A DNA stretch of 31,545 bases, taken from positions 1 to 31,545 of the forward strand of contig QFOI01000002.1 of assembly GCA_003241175.1 (NCBI GenBank), given 5' to 3'. Under the pieces are notes generated by a model. That model saw only the letters and a list, made by a program, of their open reading frames with translations. It was not told the origin of the DNA and made no database searches. The position numbers and the translations under genes were made by a program. Every line of letters begins with the position of its first letter. Within the stretch, counting starts at the first letter, position 1. Origin of the DNA: Pseudopedobacter saltans (GTDB lineage: Bacteria > Bacteroidota > Bacteroidia > Chitinophagales > Chitinophagaceae). This document shows positions 24,673 to 31,545 of the stretch, in pieces.

Positions 24673-26133
24673 ATGAAAAAATTAATCTATAAATTAGCCT
24701 TATTGGGACTTTTTGTAAGTCTGATGGCAGGTTGCCAAAGCTCGTTGGATATAAATAAATCTCCTAATGCACCAGATATTTCTAATGCCACACCAGCTAT
24801 TTTATTTCCTGCTGGAACATTGGGAACGATAGGACAAACTGGAGGTAATTTGGCAGCTATTGGCGGTATTTGGTCTGAATATTTTACACAATCTGTAATT
24901 GCCAACCAATATAAAGATATTGCGTCCTATAATATTACAACGAATAGTTTCAATGCAGTATACACTGGATTGTTTTCTAACGGATTGAAAAATTTTCAAG
25001 CTGTTATAGATAAATCTTCAGCATCCGGTGATTGGAATTATTATCTGCTAGGAACAGTTATGAAAGCTTATACAACTCAAGTATTAGTCGATCTTTATGG
25101 TACATTACCTTACAGTGAAGCGCTGCAGGGACAGGCGAATCTGACACCAAAGTGGGACGAAGGCTCTGTAGTTTATGATAGTCTTATTAGTGCAATAGAA
25201 GCTGCAAAAGCAAAAGATTTTTCTGCTTCTACAAATACAGTACCTGGTTCTGAGGATATGATTTTTGGCGGAGATATCACAAAATGGATTGAATTTGCAA
25301 ATACCTTGGAACTTAAAATATATCTAAGGATGGTAAATGATAATCCAACGAAAGCTCAGGCCGGTATAGTGGCATTATATAATTCTGGGGCAACATTTTT
25401 AACTTCAGATGCTGCAGTTACCAATTTTACAGATCAACAATCCAAAGACAATCCTTTTTATGAAAATAATATAAGATCTCTCAATACAGGGGATAACTTA
25501 AGAGCGAGTACGACTTTTGTTAGTTGGTTGCTTGACAATGGAGACCCTCGTATTATCAACTACTTTGGAAAGGCTTCTCCATCTTCGGTCAATCAAGGGG
25601 ATGACCAGAATACTACAACTAACACAAGTGCTGCTGTTTTTGTTCAAGCATGGAGTGATCCTGTAGAAATCATTTCTGCGGCTGAATCTTACTTTCTTCA
25701 AGCTGAGGCAAGGGTTAGATTTTTTAATGGAGATGGAGCAGAGTCATTGTATAATTCTGGTGTGCTGGCTGCTTTTAATCAGTTTGAACTAGATGGTTCC
25801 ACCTTATTGGCGGGCAAATATAAATTCCCAAGTACTGGTTCAGATGCTCAAATTGAATCAATAATTACACAGAAATGGGCTTCTTGTGCTTATGGTTGTC
25901 ATGGTATTGAGGCTTTCTTCGAAAAAAATAGAACTGGTTATCCTAAAACGAGCGCAGTCTATTCAACAAGTACCTCATATATACCGGGTCAGTTTGTTGT
26001 TTCCAAAACTTCTGTTTTGGGTGGACAATTGCTTCCACAAAGATTACCTGTCCCTTATATTTCAACATCAAATAACCCAAATGCACCAACACCTGTAGCA
26101 ATTAGCGTTCCTGTTTGGTGGGCTAAAAAATAG
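24673..26133 (+). CDS. SusD/RagB-family lipoprotein (locus 2)
   Basis: 486 aa. Lipoprotein signal MKKLIYKLALLGLFVSLMAGC (Cys21). The mature start SSLDINKSPNAPDISNATPAILFPAG and the segments YYLLGTVMKAYTTQVLVDLYGTLPYSEALQG, WIEFANTLELKIYLRM, and EIISAAESYFLQAEARVRF are those of the SusD-like subgroup (SusD-like_2) that pairs with shorter SusC proteins. The end is beta-rich with QLLPQRLPVPYISTSNNPNAP, the usual 'R.PYP..E...N' region. It is the substrate-binding lid of the locus 2 importer. 18 bp after susC-2 and 24 bp before the next lipoprotein gene. Confidence 0.94.
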   Translation: MKKLIYKLALLGLFVSLMAGCQSSLDINKSPNAPDISNATPAILFPAGTLGTIGQTGGNLAAIGGIWSEYFTQSVIANQYKDIASYNITTNSFNAVYTGLFSNGLKNFQAVIDKSSASGDWNYYLLGTVMKAYTTQVLVDLYGTLPYSEALQGQANLTPKWDEGSVVYDSLISAIEAAKAKDFSASTNTVPGSEDMIFGGDITKWIEFANTLELKIYLRMVNDNPTKAQAGIVALYNSGATFLTSDAAVTNFTDQQSKDNPFYENNIRSLNTGDNLRASTTFVSWLLDNGDPRIINYFGKASPSSVNQGDDQNTTTNTSAAVFVQAWSDPVEIISAAESYFLQAEARVRFFNGDGAESLYNSGVLAAFNQFELDGSTLLAGKYKFPSTGSDAQIESIITQKWASCAYGCHGIEAFFEKNRTGYPKTSAVYSTSTSYIPGQFVVSKTSVLGGQLLPQRLPVPYISTSNNPNAPTPVAISVPVWWAKK

Positions 26134-26157
26134 ATTTTAAACTATAAAAAAAGATTC

Positions 26158-26802
26158 ATGAAACAAATTTTTTATTTTCTGTTATTAGTGGCTATAGGAA
26201 GCTTTTCTTGTACAAAAGATGATGTTGTGCAAACAGATACGCAAGTTGGATCTTCTAAGATCACATACTACGCAACTGTAACCATTAAAGGAGACCAATA
26301 CATGTCTGTTGTGAAAGATGGAACTTTTACAGATCCTGGGGCAACAGCTGTTGTAGATGGAGAGGAAATACAGGTTACAACAAGTGGATCCGTAAATACG
26401 GCGGTACCAGGTCTTTATACGATTACTTACACAGGTACTAACAGTGATGGGTACTCGTCTTCTGGAAGTAGGACCGTCGCAGTTCTTCCTGCTGCAGAAA
26501 ATGCAAGTTCTAATATTGCTGGCTCATACGTTTATGTTGCAAACACAGCCTACTCAAATACAATTACTAAAGTTGCTTCTGGCTTATATAATTGCAGTAA
26601 TACGTGGGGAGCAAGTACGATTCCGGCCTTACTAGTATGCGTAGATGGAACAAATATTTTTATCTATAGCCAATCTTCTCCCTTTGGAACTCTTTCAACA
26701 ACAACTGGAAGTAGCATTACCTCTACTGGTAGATTAACATTGGAAATAACGATTCCTTCACAGGATATTTCTGGCTCTAAAAGAGTTTGGCAAAAACAAT
26801 AG
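26158..26802 (+). CDS. Lipoprotein with DUF5011-like Ig domain (locus 2)
   Basis: 214 aa. Lipoprotein signal MKQIFYFLLLVAIGSFSC (Cys18). An Ig-like domain at about 35-110 (GDQYMSVVKDGTFTDPGATAVVDGEEIQV ... VNTAVPGLYTITYTGTNSDGYSSSGSRTVAVL) has the 'G..F.DPGA.A......V...g.vnt..pG.YtitYt..n..G' pattern of DUF5011 and related BT_2262-like domains. The second half (about 118-214: ASSNIAGSYVYVANTAYSNTITKVASGLYNCSNTWG) is a lipocalin-like beta domain of unknown role. It is probably a surface accessory of the SusCD-2 complex. Spacing to both neighbours (24 and 25 bp) supports one operon. Confidence 0.8.
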   Translation: MKQIFYFLLLVAIGSFSCTKDDVVQTDTQVGSSKITYYATVTIKGDQYMSVVKDGTFTDPGATAVVDGEEIQVTTSGSVNTAVPGLYTITYTGTNSDGYSSSGSRTVAVLPAAENASSNIAGSYVYVANTAYSNTITKVASGLYNCSNTWGASTIPALLVCVDGTNIFIYSQSSPFGTLSTTTGSSITSTGRLTLEITIPSQDISGSKRVWQKQ

Positions 26803-26827
26803 ATTAAGAAACATTAAAGATATTAAA

Positions 26828-27343
26828 ATGAAAAAATACTTATATCCAACATTTGCAGTTCTTATAACTACAGTTCTAGCCGTTTCTTGCAAAAAGGATT
26901 TTGATCCAGGGGCGACCAAGGTTTCGAAGTTGGCAGGAGAGTGGTTTGTAGCGCTGAAAGACTCGGCAGGAAATGATTTGTCAGATCTTATTACAATTAC
27001 GACATACAATACATCTGCAAATAATGATTCACTATATATTGATGATAATGATAATTTATATGGATTCAAAGTAAAAGCGTTAGCTAATACGTCTGATTTA
27101 ACATTTGCCACAACAAACGGAAGTAATGACTATTATGAAGAAAACTATGATCCAGATTATCCACAATATTATCCCCAAACTCTTACTATTACTGATGGTA
27201 AAGTCTTATTAAAGGCGGGTACTTCTTTAGCAGGAAATGTCACAGATAGCATTTATTTTAAAGTTAAATTTTCCTTTAATCCAGATAAAACATACATTAT
27301 AGCTGGAACAGGGAGGACAAATTGGGATGAAGATCAACCATAA
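26828..27343 (+). CDS. Lipid_bd-type lipocalin-like lipoprotein (locus 2)
   Basis: 171 aa. Lipoprotein signal MKKYLYPTFAVLITTVLAVSC (Cys21). The mature part KLAGEWFVALKDSAGNDLSDLITITTYNTSANNDSLYIDDNDNLYGFKVKALAN has the 'aGeW.v...D..G........i.TYNTs.n....s..ID....y.fkvK' pattern of the Pfam family Lipid_bd, small lipocalin-like lipoproteins often encoded last in SusCD operons. The acidic, Tyr-rich loop NDYYEENYDPDYPQYYPQ (about 100-117) is notable. Role within the complex unknown; the family name does not prove lipid binding. The gene ends the operon at the long hairpin 27359-27398. Confidence 0.78.
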   Translation: MKKYLYPTFAVLITTVLAVSCKKDFDPGATKVSKLAGEWFVALKDSAGNDLSDLITITTYNTSANNDSLYIDDNDNLYGFKVKALANTSDLTFATTNGSNDYYEENYDPDYPQYYPQTLTITDGKVLLKAGTSLAGNVTDSIYFKVKFSFNPDKTYIIAGTGRTNWDEDQP

Positions 27344-27358
27344 ATTTATTACAATTAA

Positions 27359-27398
27359 AACAATAAAGGCGCCCTTTGCAAAGGGTGCCTTTATTGTT
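27359..27398. terminator. Long bidirectional terminator between locus 2 and the fructosamine kinase gene
   Basis: Arms 27359-27377 and 27380-27398 pair over 19 bases (one G-T wobble) around a 2-base GC turn; the core is AAAGGCGCCC / GGGTGCCTTT. T-rich sequence follows on the plus strand, and the hairpin abuts the stop of the minus-strand gene, so it can serve both. Confidence 0.85.
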
Positions 27399-28280
27399 TT
27401 AATACCCCTTTATCACCTCTTTCAGTTTTTCATAATAATCCGGTCCATAGTTGTTGATCAGTACCAATATGGAATACAACTGGTTGATTCCCAAGCGTTG
27501 CTGCCAACCCTTGGTAAGAGGGAACTCGTTATTGTAAGAGGCATAAAACGATTCGTCAAAGCCACCCATAAGACTAGACATGGCAATATCAATTTCTCTG
27601 TTGCCATAATAAACAGAAGGATCAAAAATACTTGGAATAGATTGCGTCGTGTCGCTTACATTCCCGATCCAAAAATCACCATGCAAAAGAGAAGGCTTTT
27701 CCTGCGGAAGTAAGCTAGGAAGCTGTATGCAGATATTTTCGATTTTTTTGACATCGTCTGCCGATATTCTTTGATTGTCAAAAGCCTTTTGCATTTGAGG
27801 TAACACACGGCATTTGGTGTAAAAGTTACCCCAACTTTCGTATTTACCATTTGTTTGCACATCTGGGCCGACATAGTTGTCTTCTTGCAACCCATAGAAA
27901 TGATTGGTGTTTTTATGCAATTGGGCCATTCCAAAACCAAGTTTTTCAAAGAAATCTGTTGATGGCTCTTTCATGGATATTTTTTCCATAACGAGAAACT
28001 GATAACCTTCAAATTCTCCCCAGAACAAAGGTCTAGGTACCACCAAGTGTCTCATAACAGCAATGGACAGCATGTGTAACCCATCCACTTCCTTTTCGAA
28101 GAAATCTTTTGGTTTGCCTACGTTTGTCTTGACGAAATAAGATATAGGTTCCGCGTCGAGGATGTACGCCTTGTTGCCACTTCCTATTGAAGGAGCATCC
28201 CGCACGCTTTTCAGTCGAAATGTGGCATCAATTTTGGCCTCTATTTTCTTTATGATGGCATCAAGTAGTTGTTTATCCAT
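27399..28280 (-). CDS. Fructosamine kinase / ketosamine-3-kinase family protein
   Basis: 293 aa, normal length. A small APH-fold kinase of the fructosamine-3-kinase family, which phosphorylates sugar-modified (glycated) amines so that they decompose. Seen: YFVKTN with the ATP-binding Lys (51), EKEVDGLHML (62-71), the catalytic LLHGDFWIGN (198-207), and IFDPSVYYGNREIDIAMSSL (218-237), the family's metal-binding and signature motif. Cytoplasmic. Bacterial members may act on low-molecular ribulosamines or other substrates; not decidable here. Divergent from the DUF1800 gene across 168 bp; its stop abuts the terminator. Confidence 0.9.
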   Translation of the reverse strand: MDKQLLDAIIKKIEAKIDATFRLKSVRDAPSIGSGNKAYILDAEPISYFVKTNVGKPKDFFEKEVDGLHMLSIAVMRHLVVPRPLFWGEFEGYQFLVMEKISMKEPSTDFFEKLGFGMAQLHKNTNHFYGLQEDNYVGPDVQTNGKYESWGNFYTKCRVLPQMQKAFDNQRISADDVKKIENICIQLPSLLPQEKPSLLHGDFWIGNVSDTTQSIPSIFDPSVYYGNREIDIAMSSLMGGFDESFYASYNNEFPLTKGWQQRLGINQLYSILVLINNYGPDYYEKLKEVIKGY

Positions 28281-28383
28281 AATAAGTGAAATAAGTTTGA
28301 GTAAAAATAACTTTTCTAAAGTTAGGGACGATACAGACAGTCAACAAAAAAGTGCCGATTTTTGTTAATAAATTTATAACTTC

Positions 28384-28410
28384 TTTGGATTAAACTTTAG
28401 AGTATCTTTA
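28384..28410 (+). promoter_or_regulatory. Possible promoter of the DUF1800-DUF1501 operon
   Basis: TTTG (28384-28387) and TATCTTTA (28403-28410; one mismatch from TAnnTTTG) with 15 bp between, 38 bp upstream of the ATG at 28449. Spacing is shorter than consensus. Confidence 0.3.
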
Positions 28411-28448
28411 TTGTCCATCTGTAATCACTTTTATTAAAATCGGAGCTT

Positions 28449-29945
28449 ATGTCTAAAACGTCGTTTTCAAAAAAGCTTCATCTTTTGAGCCGTTCAGGTT
28501 TTGGCATCAGCCCAGAGCAATGGCTTAAGATTGACTCTATGAGTTTGGAGGATACACTCCGTTCGTTAGAGAAAAATGCCCAATCTCCACTTGCCTCCCT
28601 ATCTGTCGTTAACGTTAATGTTGATCAGTCCTATAGAGAATCTATCGGTTTGATTGGTGCGTTGACTCCAGAAGATAGAAGAAATATCAATAGGGAAAAT
28701 GTGGCGAAGGTTCGTGATTTGACCATTGCTTGGATGAATTCGATGCTAATAGATGATAATCAACTAAGGGAAAAAATTGCACTTTTTTGGCATGGGCATT
28801 TCGCTTGCAGATTGGACAATGCTTATTTCCAACAGCAAATGTTGGATGTCATTCGCAAAAATGCTTTAGGTAATTTTGCGGATTTATTGGAAGGCACGAG
28901 CAAATGTGCTGCGATGTTGAGTTTTCTTAACAATCAACAAAATAAAAAAGCGCATCCTAATGAAAATTTTGCTCGCGAAGTGATGGAGCTTTTTACATTG
29001 GGAAGAGGACATTATACCGAATCAGATATAAAGGAAGCGGCAAGGGCGTTTACAGGTTGGTCTTATAATGCAAAAGGTGAATTTACAAACAATACCAAAG
29101 TCCATGATGATGGAACTAAAACAATATTAGGCAAAACAGGAAATTTTACGGGAGATGATGTATTGAAAATTTTGTTGGAAAATAAACAAACTGCCCAATA
29201 CATTTCTCTGAAAATGTATAAGTATTTGGTTAATGATATACCTAACGAAAAACATGTCAATTGGTTAGCGGATCGTTTCTACCAATCCAACTATAATATT
29301 GGCTCTTTGGTACATGATATATTTACGGCGGGATGGTTTTACCAGAAAGAAAACATGGGAGCTATTATCAAGTCTCCAGTTGATCTTTTGGTCAATATTC
29401 AAAGGACATTGCCCATGAAAATTGAAAATCCCGATCGGTTATTGATTTTTAATGATGCGTTGGGACAAAAACCATTTTATCCCCCGAACGTAGCAGGTTG
29501 GCCGGGTGGTACAAGTTGGATAGATAGTTCGTCATTGATGTTACGACTAAAAATTCCACAACTTATCGAGGAAAACAAGGCAATACACATTACAACTAAG
29601 GTAGATGATGATGTGCAGATGGGACGCAAGATGATGAACGCTGATTCTGTCAATTCATCCAATAGCATGATGGCTATGGACATGCAAAGCAGTAAGCCCG
29701 TGCCAAAGAAGAATAGCAACAAGATAGAGGCTAGTATAGAATGGGATAGTTTGTTGAAAGTATTGGAGCCTGTCAAAGATCAAGATTTATTTGCGACGGT
29801 TTCTCAGATCGTTTTAGGTGCCTCTTCCGATAAATTTGAACAAACCATCATAGAAAAAAAGGTACCATTAAATCCTGATCGAAAAGTTTACGTCAAAAAC
29901 CTGATGTTGGCCATGATGAGCACGCCAGAGTTCCAGTTAAGTTAA
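28449..29945 (+). CDS. DUF1800 family protein
   Basis: 498 aa. Helical DUF1800 protein: HLLSRSGFGISPEQW at the start (the usual 'HLL.R..FG..p'), MLIDDNQLREKIALFWHGHFACR (about 97-119), LEGTSKCAAMLSFLNNQQNKK, NENFAREVMELFTLGRGHYTESDIKEAARAFTGW (the family's best-conserved stretch), FYPPNVAGWPGGTSWID (about 343-359). A Met-rich, low-complexity insert lies near 391-415 (MGRKMMNADSVNSSNSMMA), probably disordered. No signal peptide is visible. Biochemical function is not established; the gene is nearly always next to a DUF1501 gene, as here, 25 bp downstream. Confidence 0.92.
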   Translation: MSKTSFSKKLHLLSRSGFGISPEQWLKIDSMSLEDTLRSLEKNAQSPLASLSVVNVNVDQSYRESIGLIGALTPEDRRNINRENVAKVRDLTIAWMNSMLIDDNQLREKIALFWHGHFACRLDNAYFQQQMLDVIRKNALGNFADLLEGTSKCAAMLSFLNNQQNKKAHPNENFAREVMELFTLGRGHYTESDIKEAARAFTGWSYNAKGEFTNNTKVHDDGTKTILGKTGNFTGDDVLKILLENKQTAQYISLKMYKYLVNDIPNEKHVNWLADRFYQSNYNIGSLVHDIFTAGWFYQKENMGAIIKSPVDLLVNIQRTLPMKIENPDRLLIFNDALGQKPFYPPNVAGWPGGTSWIDSSSLMLRLKIPQLIEENKAIHITTKVDDDVQMGRKMMNADSVNSSNSMMAMDMQSSKPVPKKNSNKIEASIEWDSLLKVLEPVKDQDLFATVSQIVLGASSDKFEQTIIEKKVPLNPDRKVYVKNLMLAMMSTPEFQLS

Positions 29946-29970
29946 TTTTCAACAGTTAAATGAAAAAATC

Positions 29971-31170
29971 ATGTTGATTAAAAGAAGAGAATTTTTACAA
30001 GTGGGATCCATGGCTTCGGCCGCAATGATGTTGCCCAAGTTTATGAAAGCGTTGGACAAACAAAATATTCCCAACTTGAAAAATAAAGTGGTCATTGTCT
30101 TACAGTTTTCCGGGGGAAATGATGGACTCAATACGGTCATTCCCATTAAGAATGATATATACTATAAATCTCGTCCGGTAATTGGATTGAAACAAGATAA
30201 AGCAAATATATTGACGGATGAAGTGGCTTTACACCCATCATTAAAAGATTTTAAATCGCTGTATGATGATGGTTCTTTGGCAATTCTTAATAGTGTTGGC
30301 TATCCTGAACCGGACAGAAGCCATTTTAGAAGTATGGACATTTGGCAAACGGGAAGCCAAAGTAACCAACTTTGGCAGACAGGTTGGTTGGGCCGGTATC
30401 TGGATGAACAATGTGACAATTGCCAAATGCCGGTACAAGCTTTGGAAGTAGATGATGTTTTGAGTTTAGCACTTAAAGGTACGAACAATAAAGGTTTGGC
30501 TGTAAAAAGTCCAGCTCAACTATATGCCAATAGTAACGAAAAATACTATAAAGATTTACTTTCGGCGCATGCTCAAGACCACGACCATCACACAGCAGAA
30601 TATCTTTACAAAACGATGAACGCGACCGTTAATAGTGCTGCTTATCTATTCAACGAAAGTAAAGCCGGGCAGACGAAAGGTCAATATCCAAAAACACAGA
30701 TTGGAACAAACCTAAAAACAATTTCTTCTCTTATTCTCGCCGATACGCAGACTCGTGTGTACTATTTGAGTATTGGTAGTTTTGATACGCATGTTAATCA
30801 GCAAGACCAACAAGCACGCTTGTTTGCACAGATTAATGATGGCGTTGCTGCATTTGTAAAAGATATGAAGGACAATAATCGTTTCGATGATGTATTGTTG
30901 TTTACTTTTAGTGAATTTGGACGTCGAGTTGGACAAAATGCGAGTAACGGAACGGATCACGGGACGGCCAATAATATGTTTTTGATAAGTGGAGCACTAA
31001 AACAAAAAGGACTTATCAATCCGATGGCAGACTTGACGGACCTGGATAACGGAGATTTGAAATACAAAGTCGATTTCAAACAAGTATATGCAACCGTTTT
31101 AAATAAATGGTTGGGAGCGGATGATCGAAAAATATTGAACGGACAGTTTGATTATTTGGGATTTGTATAG
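29971..31170 (+). CDS. DUF1501 family protein with Tat signal
   Basis: 399 aa. The N-terminus MLIKRREFLQVGSMASAAMML carries a twin-arginine motif (RREFL, 5-9) and a weakly hydrophobic core, so export by Tat as a folded protein is expected. DUF1501 hallmarks: VVIVLQFSGGNDGLNTVIPI (about 40-60), YPEPDRSHFRSMDIWQTG (110-127), a His-rich HAQDHDHHTAEYLYKTM, YYLSIGSFDTHVNQQDQQARL (about 265-285) and TFSEFGRRVGQNASNGTDHGTANNMFL (about 312-338). The family has an alkaline-phosphatase/sulfatase-like fold with conserved Asp/His that could bind metal; activity unknown. It forms an operon with the DUF1800 gene upstream. Full length. Confidence 0.92.
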   Translation: MLIKRREFLQVGSMASAAMMLPKFMKALDKQNIPNLKNKVVIVLQFSGGNDGLNTVIPIKNDIYYKSRPVIGLKQDKANILTDEVALHPSLKDFKSLYDDGSLAILNSVGYPEPDRSHFRSMDIWQTGSQSNQLWQTGWLGRYLDEQCDNCQMPVQALEVDDVLSLALKGTNNKGLAVKSPAQLYANSNEKYYKDLLSAHAQDHDHHTAEYLYKTMNATVNSAAYLFNESKAGQTKGQYPKTQIGTNLKTISSLILADTQTRVYYLSIGSFDTHVNQQDQQARLFAQINDGVAAFVKDMKDNNRFDDVLLFTFSEFGRRVGQNASNGTDHGTANNMFLISGALKQKGLINPMADLTDLDNGDLKYKVDFKQVYATVLNKWLGADDRKILNGQFDYLGFV

Positions 31171-31190
31171 TTGAAGTAACTTAACAGCGT

Positions 31191-31225
31191 TTTCCTTCTC
31201 CTAAAGGAGAAGGCTAAGGATGAGG
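31191..31225. repeat. Short REP-like palindromic element
   Basis: CCTTCTCC (31194-31201), TAAA, GGAGAAGG (31206-31213), followed by CTAAGGATGAGG. This hairpin-plus-tail is like a short repetitive palindrome ('CTCTCC..TTAGGAGAGGG...GGGTGAGG') that I recall as scattered through many Bacteroidota genomes. Only one copy is in the window, so repetition is not shown here. It lies between convergent genes; no T-tract follows on either strand, which argues against a plain terminator. Confidence 0.4.
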
Positions 31226-31227
31226 TC

Positions 31228-31545
31228 TTATTGCAGCGATTTTGCCAATATCAATTTTAATACATCCAAATCCACGTCAGATAAGCGTTTTGTCGATAAA
31301 CAAGCTTTTGCCATTTTGTGTTTTCCTAGTTGAGAAAATAAATCTGTATGGGTGCTAGAACCGCAAGAAAGATAAATGGAAATGGCATTTTTTCTAGGAG
31401 AAAAACCAATCAAAGGTGCATCTCCTTCATGTCCGCTTTCATATTTATAGTGGTAATTGCCAAAACCAATAATGGAGCTTCCCCACATTTTTGCTTCCAA
31501 ACCTGAAATTTCACTCAATAATTTTATTAAAACAAGACTATCATT
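31228..31545 (-). CDS. DUF1801 domain protein, 5'-truncated by the window edge
   Basis: 106 codons visible, open to the right edge; the true start is outside. Visible sequence: NDSLVLIKLLSEISGLEAKMWGSSIIGFGNYHYKYESG, then APLIGFSPRKNAISIYLSCGSS, and the end CLSTKRLSDVDLDVLKLILAKSL. 'MWG.SIIGFG.YHYKY.SG...D.PLIGFSPRK..IsiYl' is characteristic of the DUF1801 (YdhG-like) fold. A TTG at 31518 is not the start, since conserved sequence continues upstream of it. Function is not established. It faces the DUF1501 gene convergently. Confidence 0.85.
   Translation of the reverse strand, partial: NDSLVLIKLLSEISGLEAKMWGSSIIGFGNYHYKYESGHEGDAPLIGFSPRKNAISIYLSCGSSTHTDLFSQLGKHKMAKACLSTKRLSDVDLDVLKLILAKSLQ

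Noticed and set aside
1..31545. CRISPR array, tRNA/rRNA genes, insertion sequence or prophage
   Set aside because: No spaced direct repeats, no tRNA cloverleaf or rRNA stretch that I could recognise, and no transposase, integrase or phage structural gene was seen. The HNH-like gene alone does not make a mobile element.

Overview
The window reads as a chromosomal piece of a low-GC member of the Bacteroidota, most probably the Chitinophagia/Chitinophagaceae side of the phylum. The evidence is two SusC/SusD outer-membrane import pairs with their extra surface lipoproteins, carboxypeptidase-like regulatory domains, a DUF1800/DUF1501 pair, a YbeY of the 'GYKD' type, starts that mostly lack a Shine-Dalgarno, and upstream motifs resembling the phylum's -33 TTTG / -7 TAnnTTTG promoter. 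The species cannot be named from this sequence. No rRNA, tRNA, CRISPR array, transposase or integrase was seen.

Left part (1-7.7 kb): the 5' end of an archaemetzincin-like protease gene faces nadA across a 449-bp gap. That gap holds a dense cluster of DnaA boxes (three perfect, several one-mismatch) followed by an AT-rich stretch, and it is a good candidate for the chromosomal replication origin. mnmG and dnaN, genes often found near origins, lie 2 kb and 12 kb away. Next on the minus strand come ybeY, an HNH-endonuclease-like gene, mnmG and a small secreted carboxypeptidase-regulatory-like protein. The HNH gene sits between ybeY and mnmG behind a perfect 21-bp inverted repeat. On the plus strand follow an orphan feoA with decayed sequence behind it, nadD, and a beta-barrel outer-membrane protein.

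Middle part (7.8-15.4 kb): hflX with a Rieske protein 3 bp behind it. Then comes a three-gene unit of circularly permuted ATP-grasp, alpha-E and transglutaminase-like protein. This is a recurring, biochemically poorly defined peptide-ligase/peptidase cassette and the most system-like unit here. After a two-way terminator come dnaN (minus), recX and an LpxR-family lipid A deacylase gene overlapping recX.

Right part (15.4-31.5 kb): two SusCD import loci in tandem. The first is susC-susD-lipoprotein behind a 457-bp leader with a perfect 24-bp palindrome. The second is susC-susD-DUF5011-like lipoprotein-Lipid_bd-like lipoprotein, the same order as a known oligopeptide importer of Bacteroides. Neither has local glycoside hydrolases or regulators. 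The window closes with a fructosamine-kinase-family gene (minus), the DUF1800-DUF1501 pair (the latter with a Tat signal), a short repetitive hairpin and a truncated DUF1801 gene. Most convergent gene pairs are separated by symmetric hairpins that can stop transcription from both sides.
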